DNA of 12,367 nucleotides, taken from contig JAJYRV010000031.1 of the NCBI GenBank assembly GCA_021793935.1, positions 1 through 12,367 on the forward strand, given 5' to 3'. How positions within the stretch are numbered: the first letter of the stretch is position 1; each line of letters begins with the position of its first letter. Shown here in pieces: positions 7,534 to 12,367 of the stretch. Both the position numbers and the translations under genes were made by a program. The notes below the pieces were generated by a model. It ran no database searches, was not told the origin of the DNA, and saw only the letters and a list, made by a program, of their open reading frames with translations. The DNA is from Actinomycetes bacterium (GTDB lineage: Bacteria > Actinomycetota > Actinomycetes > Actinomycetales > Beutenbergiaceae).

Positions 7534-7737
7534 ATGGCACAGCCCCCTGGGCCCCGTTTCCTGACCGTGGCTGAGGTTGCTGAGATGGCGCGGGTTTCGA
7601 AGATGACGGTGTACCGGATGGTTCACTCCGGGGAGCTTCCCGCGATCCGGGTCGGCAAATCGTTCCGGGTGCCCTACGAAGAGGTGGAGAAACTCTTCAG
7701 CGAAGTCATCGACGTCGAGTACGATTCCGGCTCCTAG
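7534..7737 (+). CDS. small MerR/excisionase-type HTH protein (Rv0500A/BldC-like)
   Basis: A 67-residue DNA-binding protein made almost entirely of one winged HTH. FLTVAEVAEMARVSKMTVYRMVHSG holds the helix-turn-helix (about residues 11-35) and LPAIRVGKSFRVPYEEVEKLF the wing and last helix. The short acidic tail has no recognisable function. Proteins of this type (excisionase-family HTH; BldC is the studied relative) act as transcription factors in actinobacteria, and the same small gene lies beside the bS22 gene in mycobacteria. A strong ribosome site, GGAAAGGAG, precedes the ATG by 8 nt. Its promoter carries a dyad and a direct repeat, suggesting autoregulation, which is inference. Because the excisionase name comes from phage relatives, note that no integrase or other mobile gene is nearby. 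This is a chromosomal core regulator. Confidence 0.9.
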   Translation: MAQPPGPRFLTVAEVAEMARVSKMTVYRMVHSGELPAIRVGKSFRVPYEEVEKLFSEVIDVEYDSGS

Positions 7738-7805
7738 CGGACCCGTTCCCTGCCCTTCGCCCGCGGTGAGCGACGAGCGTCACAGCGGTGAGTGCGATGA
7801 CACCT

Positions 7806-7835
7806 GTGAAAAACCGCCGGTGCAGGGAGTAGAAT
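7806..7835 (+). promoter_or_regulatory. promoter of the bS22 gene
   Basis: TAGAAT (7830-7835) is a strong -10 hexamer. With an 18-bp spacer the -35 is GTGAAA (7806-7811). Transcription should start near 7842, giving a 5' leader of about 58 nt before the GTG at 7900. The rest of 7738-7899 contains a duplicated GCGGTGAG motif but no gene or clear terminator. Confidence 0.6.
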
Positions 7836-7899
7836 CATCCGCAGTGTGTGGGCTCGGGAGTCCGCGCCTGTCCGTGTCCCGTTGGTAAGTGAGGTCCGT

Positions 7900-7998
7900 G
7901 TGGGTTCCGTAGTTAAGAAGCGCCGCAAGCGTATGTCGAAGAAGAAGCACCGCAAGCTCCTTCGCAAGACGCGCCACCAGCGTCGCAACAAGAAGTAG
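7900..7998 (+). CDS. small ribosomal protein bS22 (AURKAIP1/COX24 family)
   Basis: A 32-residue, very basic protein starting from GTG: VGSVVKKRRKRMSKKKHRKL followed by LRKTRHQRRNKK. It matches closely, from memory, M. tuberculosis Rv0500B and the M. smegmatis protein bS22 seen in 70S ribosome structures near the intersubunit bridge. The family is the AURKAIP1/COX24 C-terminal motif, shared with a mitochondrial small-subunit protein. The start is supported by GAGG at 7891-7894 with 5 nt spacing, and by homologues that also begin MGSV. More than half of the residues are K or R. The gene has its own promoter and a strong terminator at 8003-8038, so it is a monocistronic unit. It is easily missed by ORF callers because of its length and GTG start. 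Confidence 0.93.
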   Translation: MGSVVKKRRKRMSKKKHRKLLRKTRHQRRNKK

Positions 7999-8002
7999 CC
8001 AT

Positions 8003-8038
8003 CGAAAGGGCCGGGAAATTTCCGGTCCTTTCGCTTTT
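8003..8038 (+). terminator. rho-independent terminator after the bS22 gene
   Basis: CGAAAGGGCCGG (8003-8014) pairs with CCGGTCCTTTCG (8022-8033) through twelve pairs including one G-U, with a 7-nt GAAATTT loop, followed by CTTTTCC. It starts 4 nt after the bS22 stop codon. It is the clearest terminator in the window. Confidence 0.85.
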
Positions 8039-8073
8039 CCCGCACCTTCTGCCCCCTGATCGGAAGTGAAACG

Positions 8074-8352
8074 ATGCGCATCGAGTTCTACACCCGCCCC
8101 GGGTGCACGCTGTGTGACGGCGCCCGGCGGCTGCTCCAGCGCGTGTGCGCGGGCCGCGAGTGGTCGGAGATCGACGTCGATTCCGATCCGGATCTTCGGG
8201 CCGAATATGGCGAGTTCGTTCCCGTCGTGGAGGTCGACGGCGTGCGGGTGGGGCAGTGGCGCATCGAGGAGGCGCGCCTGCGCGCCGCGATCGAGGGGAA
8301 CCAAAATCGCGCCTCCCGCCGGTGGTTCCGCCGGCGAGGGGCGCGGAACTGA
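8074..8352 (+). CDS. glutaredoxin-like thiol-disulfide protein
   Basis: A 92-residue thioredoxin-fold protein of the short glutaredoxin-like family (the Rv0508 type). The N-terminal strand IEFYTRPG leads into the redox motif C11-T-L-C14, and FVPVVEVDG contains the cis-proline, P50. Such proteins are probably cytoplasmic dithiol reductants or carriers; since most actinobacteria make mycothiol rather than glutathione, the physiological partner is uncertain. The C-terminus is unusual for the family, with an arginine-rich tail (SRRWFRRRGARN) beyond the fold. The start is well placed: GGAAG at 8062-8066 lies 7 nt before the ATG, and the gene follows the bS22 terminator, so it needs its own promoter, which I could not identify in 8039-8073. 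It ends 14 bp from the convergent YceI gene. Confidence 0.85.
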   Translation: MRIEFYTRPGCTLCDGARRLLQRVCAGREWSEIDVDSDPDLRAEYGEFVPVVEVDGVRVGQWRIEEARLRAAIEGNQNRASRRWFRRRGARN

Positions 8353-8366
8353 AGGACTCTGCGCCG

Positions 8367-8903
8367 TTAGCCCTGAGCCACGGCGGCGACGTCGAGTTCG
8401 ATCTTCACCTTGTCGCCCACGAGCACCCCGCCGCCCTCCATGGCGACGTTCCACGTGAGGTCGAAGTCCTTCCGTGAAATGGAGGTCTCCGCCGAGAATC
8501 CGAGGCGCAGTTTCCCATCCGGGCCCGTGGTCGAGCCGTGGTAGGCCGCCTCGAGGGCGACCGGCTTCGTCACCCCGTTCGCGGTGAAGTCCCCGTTGAC
8601 GACGAACTCCTGCCCGCTGCCTTCCACCGAGGTGGTGCGGAAGGTCCACGCGGGGTTCTCTTCCGCGTGCCAGAAGTCGGCGGAGCGAAGGTGTTCGTCG
8701 CGGCCCGGCTGCCCGGTGTCCACGCTCGCCGATTCGATGTCCACGCTGACGGTGGACTCAGCGAAGTCCTCGGCGACCACGAGGGTGCCGGAGAAAGCCG
8801 TGAACGTGCCCCGGACCCGGGCGACGCCGGCGTGGCGCACGGAGAAACCGAGCACGGAGTGGGCCGTATCGATGTCGAACGTACCGGTGGGAGGAGTGGT
8901 CAT
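8367..8903 (-). CDS. YceI-family lipocalin-like protein
   Basis: A 178-residue beta-barrel protein of the YceI family, whose characterised members bind long-chain polyisoprenoid lipids. Family hallmarks are visible: an N-terminal TFDIDTAHSVLGFSVRHAG, then VRGTFTAFSGT, the RDEHLRSADFWHAEENP segment, GDFTANGVTKPVAL and a closing DKVKIELDVAA strand. There is no signal peptide or lipobox, so it is probably cytoplasmic, unlike the periplasmic E. coli protein. I chose ATG at 8901-8903; a TTG four codons upstream is in frame but has no better ribosome site. It is divergent from a MarR regulator with a candidate operator between, so repression by that MarR is likely. YceI/MarR pairs are common in actinobacteria. 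The physiological ligand is unknown. Confidence 0.92.
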   Translation of the reverse strand: MTTPPTGTFDIDTAHSVLGFSVRHAGVARVRGTFTAFSGTLVVAEDFAESTVSVDIESASVDTGQPGRDEHLRSADFWHAEENPAWTFRTTSVEGSGQEFVVNGDFTANGVTKPVALEAAYHGSTTGPDGKLRLGFSAETSISRKDFDLTWNVAMEGGGVLVGDKVKIELDVAAVAQG

Positions 8904-8922
8904 GGAAACCGCCAATCAGATC

Positions 8923-8940
8923 TAGTTGAAAGTTGTACTA
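8923..8940. promoter_or_regulatory. candidate MarR operator between the YceI and marR genes
   Basis: TAGTTGAA-AG-TTGTACTA is an 18-bp imperfect inverted repeat, six of eight positions symmetric, with AGTTGAA-type half-sites typical of MarR operators. It lies 20 bp upstream of the YceI ATG and 80 bp upstream of the MarR ATG. Possible -10 hexamers for marR follow (TATCCT 8946-8951, TAGCAT 8959-8964), so the site could control both genes. Confidence 0.5.
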
Positions 8941-9020
8941 CCTACTATCCTGGGGATGTAGCATCGTGTCAAGGTGCGCTCGGTCGCGGTATGGCGGGAC
9001 GGGCGGAGAATGGGGAGAAG

Positions 9021-9518
9021 ATGAGCGAACCGAAGTGGTTATCCACAGCCGAGCAACAGGCCTGGCGCGCGTTCCTGGCCGGATCCGCGTGGCTGCAGGA
9101 GGCGCTGAACAACGACCTGGAAGAAGAGAACGACCTGTCGCTGAACGAGTATGAGATCCTCGTTCGGCTCTCGGAGGCGCCGGAGCGCCGCGTGCGGATG
9201 TCGGTGCTTGCTGAACACCTCGTGCACTCCCGGTCCCGGCTCACACACACGATCGCCCGGATGCAGCGCCAGGGCTGGGTCGACCGCGCTCCCTGCGCGG
9301 AGGATGGGCGCGGGGTGGAGGCGGTGCTCACCGACCGCGGTTACGAAACCCTCGTCGCGGCCGCGCCGGGCCACGTCGCCTCCGTACGCCGCCACCTCGT
9401 CGACGTCCTCACCCCGGAGCAGATGGCCGCGCTCGGGGAGATTTTCGCTACCGTTGCCGCCCGGCTGCATCCGCAGGCCCCAGAGGTGCTCACGGTCACC
9501 GAAGCCGCGGGGAGCTGA
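9021..9518 (+). CDS. MarR-family transcriptional regulator
   Basis: A 165-residue dimeric winged-helix repressor. The N-terminal dimerisation helices contain a WRAFLAGSAWLQEALNNDLE pattern, followed by DLSLNEYEILVRLSEAP. The DNA-reading HTH lies at about residues 60-85 (MSVLAEHLVHSRSRLTHTIA), and the wing has the MarR signature DGRGVEAVLTDRG (from D95). The only cysteine, C92, lies at the base of the wing, so redox sensing is conceivable but unproven. I chose ATG 9021 after GGGGAG; an in-frame ATG at 8991 would add ten residues and has no clear ribosome site. The frame stays open much further upstream, but that stretch is antisense to the YceI gene. The natural signal is not inferable. Target genes are probably itself and the divergent YceI gene. 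Confidence 0.92.
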   Translation: MSEPKWLSTAEQQAWRAFLAGSAWLQEALNNDLEEENDLSLNEYEILVRLSEAPERRVRMSVLAEHLVHSRSRLTHTIARMQRQGWVDRAPCAEDGRGVEAVLTDRGYETLVAAAPGHVASVRRHLVDVLTPEQMAALGEIFATVAARLHPQAPEVLTVTEAAGS

Positions 9519-9523
9519 GCCCC

Positions 9524-9552
9524 GAGGTGGGATGTCGCCCACGTCAACGTGA
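9524..9552 (+). other. leader region with 6-codon ORF and palindrome before the phosphatase gene
   Basis: GAGG (9524-9527) lies 4 nt before an ATG that opens a 6-codon frame encoding MSPTST (9532-9552). Its TGA overlaps a GTG at 9549 that is in frame with the phosphatase. The same bases hold a dyad CACGT-CA-ACGTG (9540-9551) and a possible hairpin GTGGG/CCCAC (9527-9542) with the mini-ORF ATG in its loop. Function is inferred only from geometry. Confidence 0.35.
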
Positions 9553-9584
9553 GTTCTGCTGCCAATTCTGAGACACTGAGCCCC

Positions 9585-10223
9585 ATGGCCCGTACCCTGG
9601 TACATCTCCTGCGACACGGTGAGGTGCACAACCCCGATTCGATTCTGTACGGACGGCTCGCCGGCTACAACCTCTCCGATCTCGGCAACGAAATGGCCCG
9701 GATGGCGGCCGACGACCTCGTCGCCCGCGGGGCGAACATCACCCATGTGGTCTCCTCGCCCCTGGAGCGCGCGCAACAAACCGCCGCGCCCATCGCCGAG
9801 GCCTACGGGTTGCCGATCGTCACCGATGAGCGGATCCTGGAGGCGGAATCCAAACTCGAGGGTCAGCCGATCTCCGCCCGGCCCGGGCTGCTCCTGAGGC
9901 CCAGGAACCTGCGGCGGCTGCTCAACCCGTTCCTGCCCTCCTGGGGAGAGCCTTACGAGGAGCAGGTCGCGCGCATGATCGAGGCGATCAAGAGTGCCCG
10001 CGCCGCCGCGGAAGGCAAGGAGGCCGTGCTCGTTTCACACCAGAGCCCCATCTGGACGACCCGGCTGTTCCTCGAGGGGCGCTCCTACCTGCACGACCCG
10101 CGCACGCGCCAATGCACCCTCGCCTCCCTCACCACCTTGATCTTCGACCACACCACCCTCGTGGGGCTGGGCTACCGCGAACCCGCCGGTGAGCTGCTGC
10201 CCCGCGCCACTGCGATTACATGA
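9585..10223 (+). CDS. histidine phosphatase family protein (Rv0525-like)
   Basis: A member of the phosphoglycerate-mutase-like superfamily, which transfers phosphate through a histidine. Catalytic R10-H11-G12-E13 is in LLRHGEVHNP, R62 lies in SSPLERAQQTA, and the second histidine, H152, is in LVSHQSPIWTTRLFL. The ILYGRLAGYNLSD and NPFLPSWGEPY segments are shared, from memory, with M. tuberculosis Rv0525, also at the head of the cytochrome c maturation cluster. The substrate is unknown; true glycolytic mutase activity is unlikely. I chose ATG 9585 (212 residues) because homologues begin about ten residues before RHG. A GTG at 9549 would add 12 residues and could be reached by re-initiation after the leader ORF. 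Neither has a good ribosome site. Its TGA overlaps the next gene's ATG. Confidence 0.88.
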   Translation: MARTLVHLLRHGEVHNPDSILYGRLAGYNLSDLGNEMARMAADDLVARGANITHVVSSPLERAQQTAAPIAEAYGLPIVTDERILEAESKLEGQPISARPGLLLRPRNLRRLLNPFLPSWGEPYEEQVARMIEAIKSARAAAEGKEAVLVSHQSPIWTTRLFLEGRSYLHDPRTRQCTLASLTTLIFDHTTLVGLGYREPAGELLPRATAIT

Positions 10224-10816
10224 TGAACAAGCGAATTCGCCGCATCCTCGCGGTCGCGGCTACCGCTGTTGCTGCCCTCGGGCTCGCCGCCTGCACGGGC
10301 AGCGCCACCCCCGCGCCCACCTCGACGAACGACACCGAGTCCGGCTACGTCAGCGGGGACGGAACGGTCCAGCAATGGGCACCGGAAGAACGCGACGAAC
10401 CGGTCGAACTCGCCGGGGAATCGATGGCGGGAGAGCCACTCGACCTCGAGGACTGGCGGGGGAGCGTCGTCGTCGTGAATTTCTGGTACGCCGAATGCCC
10501 GCCGTGCCGCAAGGAGGCCCCCGACCTCGTCGCCCTCGCCAAGGAATTCGAGGGCGAGGTCCAGTTCATGGGCGTGAACCACATCAACGAACCCCCGACC
10601 GCCCTCGCCTTCGAGCGCCGCTTCGAGCTGCCCTACCCGAGCCTGCACGATCAGGACGCCGCCGGGGTCGCGAGCATGCAGAACGTCGTGCCACTGCAGG
10701 CGATGCCCTCCACCGTCGTGCTCGACGCCGAGGGGCGGGTGGCCGCCCGGATCCTGGGGCTAGTGGAAAAGGCCACGCTCAAAGCCCTCATCACCGAGAC
10801 CTTGGCCGAGGGCTGA
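10220..10816 (+). CDS. TlpA/ResA-like thioredoxin lipoprotein
   Basis: A membrane-anchored extracytoplasmic thioredoxin that keeps apocytochrome c haem-binding cysteines reduced. The 198-residue protein starts with a basic stretch (NKRIRRI), a hydrophobic core and a lipobox LAAC with the modified cysteine at C25, followed by a Ser/Thr/Pro-rich linker. The thioredoxin domain has VVVNFWYAECPPCRKEAPDL with redox cysteines C93 and C96, and the cis-proline P163 in LQAMPSTVVLD. Its ATG overlaps the phosphatase stop as ATGA, so it is translationally coupled; a second ATG at 10223 is an alternative. CcdA, its expected electron donor, follows after 3 bp. It corresponds to Rv0526 in position and type. 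The CPPC motif is of the ResA/TlpA kind. Confidence 0.95.
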   Translation: MMNKRIRRILAVAATAVAALGLAACTGSATPAPTSTNDTESGYVSGDGTVQQWAPEERDEPVELAGESMAGEPLDLEDWRGSVVVVNFWYAECPPCRKEAPDLVALAKEFEGEVQFMGVNHINEPPTALAFERRFELPYPSLHDQDAAGVASMQNVVPLQAMPSTVVLDAEGRVAARILGLVEKATLKALITETLAEG

Positions 10817-10819
10817 ATC

Positions 10820-11560
10820 ATGGGTGCCACTTTCGCCGAGGTCGTGTTCACCGGGTCGATGCTGCTCGCCATCCCCGTCGCGCTGCTAGCGGGCATCGTC
10901 TCCTTCGCCTCTCCCTGCGTGCTTCCCCTCGTGCCCGGATACCTCGGTTACGTGGGCGGAATGGCCGGAGCTGAGGACGGCAAACGGGCGAAGGTCGTGG
11001 CTGGGGTTGCGCTGTTCATCGCCGGCTTCACCGCCGTGTTCGTCGCGATGACGGCGGCGCTCAGCAGCGTCGGGATCCTGCTGCTCCGCTACCAGGACCT
11101 CATCACTCGGCTGCTGGGTATCGTCGTCATCCTCATGGGCCTCGCCTTCATCGGCGCGTTCCCCTTCCTCATGCGGGAACGCCGGCTGCGCGTCTCGCCC
11201 CGGGCGGGACTCGTGGGCGCGCCGCTGCTCGGGATCACCTTCGGATTGGGCTGGGCGCCGTGCATCGGCCCCACGCTCGCGGCCGTCATGGCCCTCGCCC
11301 TTGACGAGGCGGATGCGGGCCGAGCGATCATCCTCACGATCGCCTACTGCGTGGGGCTTGGCCTTCCCTTCCTCGCCGTCGCCTTCGGACTGCGATCATC
11401 CCAGCGGATGATCGAGTGGATGAAGCGCCGGCGCATTGCCATCATGCGCTTCGGAGGAGGGATGCTGGTGCTCATCGGGCTCCTGCTCGTCACCGGCGTG
11501 TGGTCACGGCTGACGTTGTTGCTCCAGGGCCTCATCGATTCCTGGGACCTCGTGATCTGA
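10820..11560 (+). CDS. ccdA: cytochrome c biogenesis protein CcdA
   Basis: An integral membrane thiol-disulfide carrier that passes electrons from cytoplasmic thioredoxin to extracytoplasmic thioredoxins such as the TlpA-like protein before it. The 246-residue protein has about six membrane helices. Redox cysteines are C33 in FASPCVLPLVPGYLGYVGG and C148 in GLGWAPCIGPTLAA; the proline-rich context around both is diagnostic of the family. The linker after the third helix is basic (MRERRLRVSPR), which suggests a cytoplasmic loop. The start is ATG 10820, 3 bp after the upstream stop, with GAGGG about 7 nt before it. The gene ends in TGATG, where its stop overlaps an ATG that opens a 5-codon frame, which in turn overlaps the resB start. 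Confidence 0.97.
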   Translation: MGATFAEVVFTGSMLLAIPVALLAGIVSFASPCVLPLVPGYLGYVGGMAGAEDGKRAKVVAGVALFIAGFTAVFVAMTAALSSVGILLLRYQDLITRLLGIVVILMGLAFIGAFPFLMRERRLRVSPRAGLVGAPLLGITFGLGWAPCIGPTLAAVMALALDEADAGRAIILTIAYCVGLGLPFLAVAFGLRSSQRMIEWMKRRRIAIMRFGGGMLVLIGLLLVTGVWSRLTLLLQGLIDSWDLVI

Positions 11561-11581
11561 TGGGTGCGGTGATCTGATGGG
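11552..11581 (+). repeat. tandem 13-bp duplication of a stop/start junction between ccdA and resB
   Basis: GTGATCTGATGGG occurs at 11552-11564 and again at 11569-11581, a 17-bp period. Each copy contains TGATG, a stop codon overlapping a start. The first copy ends ccdA and opens a 5-codon frame, MGAVI (11560-11577); the second closes that frame and opens resB. There is no good Shine-Dalgarno sequence, so resB probably depends on coupled re-initiation. Confidence 0.75.
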
Positions 11582-12367
11582 GTATAGCCCCGAAGGACTC
11601 AAAGGCGCCGGAACCAACCCGCGCAGGCCCGCGCCCGGCGCGAAGTTCGGGCTGCGCGGGTGGCTGCGCTGGATGTGGCGCCAACTCACGTCGATGCGCG
11701 TGGCGCTCATGTTACTGCTCCTGCTCGCCGTCGCCGCCCTGCCCGGGTCGTTCTTCCCACAGCGCCCCGCGGACCCCGCCGCCGTTGCCACCTATTACAG
11801 TGACCACCCGGAACTCGCGCCGTGGTTGGAACGTCTCGGACTGTTCAACGTCTACGGTTCGCCGTGGTTCTCCGCGGTGTACATCCTGCTGTTCGTCTCC
11901 CTCATCGGCTGCATCCTCCCGCGCGTGTTGGTCCACCTGCGCGCGATGCGCTCGGGGCCCGCGCGCCTGCCGCGGAACTTCAAACGGTTCCCGATCCAAG
12001 CAGAATTCCTCACCCCGCTCAGTCCAGAGGAGGCCCTCGGCAAGCTCCGGATCGGGCGGTTGCACAAGGTAGAGAAGCACGCCGATGAAAATGGCGGGCA
12101 CCTGTCCGCGGAGACCGGTTACGGCCGGGAGACGGGGAACATCGTATTCCACCTCGCACTCGTCGGCCTGCTCATCGCGATGGCCTGGGGGCACATGATC
12201 CACTACCGCGGCCAAGCGCTGGTGGTGGAGGGGAACTCCTTCGTCAACGCGCCGCTGGATTATGACTCGTTTGATGCCGGGCCGCTGTCCGATGAAGAGT
12301 CGATGCAGCCGTTCCGGTTCACTCTGGAGGAGTTCTTCTCCGAATTCACGGTGGGCGCCCGGGCGCT
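11577..12367 (+). CDS. resB: cytochrome c biogenesis protein ResB, 3'-truncated by the window edge
   Basis: ResB with CcsA forms the System II haem lyase that carries haem outward and attaches it to apocytochrome c. The frame runs from ATG 11577 to the right edge without a stop (263 residues seen; family members are usually 450-550). The N-terminus has a positively charged lead, then LTSMRVALMLLLLLAVAALP, the typical first helix of ResB, followed by GSFFPQRPADP. Further helices lie at about residues 97-118 and 189-207, with H206 and H209 in AWGHMIHYRG near the end of the third. The protein then enters the large extracytoplasmic domain. It follows ccdA through a duplicated stop/start junction. 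CcsA is the expected next gene outside the window. Position matches Rv0528. Confidence 0.95.
   Translation, partial: MGYSPEGLKGAGTNPRRPAPGAKFGLRGWLRWMWRQLTSMRVALMLLLLLAVAALPGSFFPQRPADPAAVATYYSDHPELAPWLERLGLFNVYGSPWFSAVYILLFVSLIGCILPRVLVHLRAMRSGPARLPRNFKRFPIQAEFLTPLSPEEALGKLRIGRLHKVEKHADENGGHLSAETGYGRETGNIVFHLALVGLLIAMAWGHMIHYRGQALVVEGNSFVNAPLDYDSFDAGPLSDEESMQPFRFTLEEFFSEFTVGARA

Noticed and set aside
7534..7737. Excisionase-like HTH as a sign of a prophage or integrative element
   Set aside because: No integrase, attachment repeat or phage gene is nearby, and the gene sits in a conserved actinobacterial neighbourhood beside bS22.
8538..9020. Upstream extension of the MarR frame (326 codons in total)
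   Set aside because: It runs antisense through the YceI gene and across the intergenic operator; MarR proteins are about 140-170 residues, which ATG 9021 gives.
9511..9523. GGGGAGCTGAGCCCC as a marR terminator hairpin
   Set aside because: The loop would be too small for the full pairing and no T-run follows.

Overview
The window looks like ordinary chromosome from a GC-rich actinobacterium (Actinomycetota). Third codon positions are almost all G or C, and GTG and TTG starts are used. The order proC, small MerR-like HTH gene, 32-residue ribosomal protein bS22, glutaredoxin, histidine phosphatase, TlpA-type thioredoxin, CcdA, ResB matches, from memory, the Rv0500/0500A/0500B, Rv0508 and Rv0525-0528 parts of Mycobacterium tuberculosis, with other genes placed between them. 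I cannot name the genus. I see no mobile element, phage gene, tRNA, rRNA or CRISPR array.

Layout. 1-1261: radA, missing its 5' end. 1309-3240 (minus): an M3-family zinc oligopeptidase, convergent with radA and divergent from proC. 3313-4131: proC. 4138-6184 (minus): a Ktr-type potassium uptake pair, channel gene ktrB first and RCK regulator ktrA second, overlapping by 8 bp. 6237-7397: acuC, a class I HDAC-like deacetylase, probably leaderless. 7534-7737: small HTH regulator behind a symmetric promoter. 7900-7998: bS22, too short for routine ORF calling, with its own promoter and terminator. 8074-8352: glutaredoxin-like protein. 8367-8903 (minus): YceI-family protein, divergent from a MarR regulator (9021-9518) with a candidate operator between them. 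9585 to the right edge: histidine phosphatase, lipoprotein thioredoxin, CcdA and ResB (cut by the edge), a tightly coupled System II cytochrome c maturation operon.

How they work together. In the last operon CcdA moves electrons across the membrane to the TlpA/ResA-like thioredoxin, which reduces apocytochrome cysteines. ResB, with a CcsA expected just beyond the edge, delivers and attaches haem. The phosphatase at the head of that operon has no established role in the pathway. The ktrBA pair handles K+ uptake. No intergenic gap exceeds about 165 bp. The largest are 7738-7899, 7398-7533 and 8904-9020, and each holds control elements described below.

I found no convincing undescribed defence or mobile system. 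The points most worth a second look are regulatory: the layered dyad and direct repeat at the HTH promoter, a duplicated stop/start junction making a 5-codon mini-ORF between ccdA and resB, a 6-codon leader ORF with a palindrome before the phosphatase, and two apparently leaderless genes.
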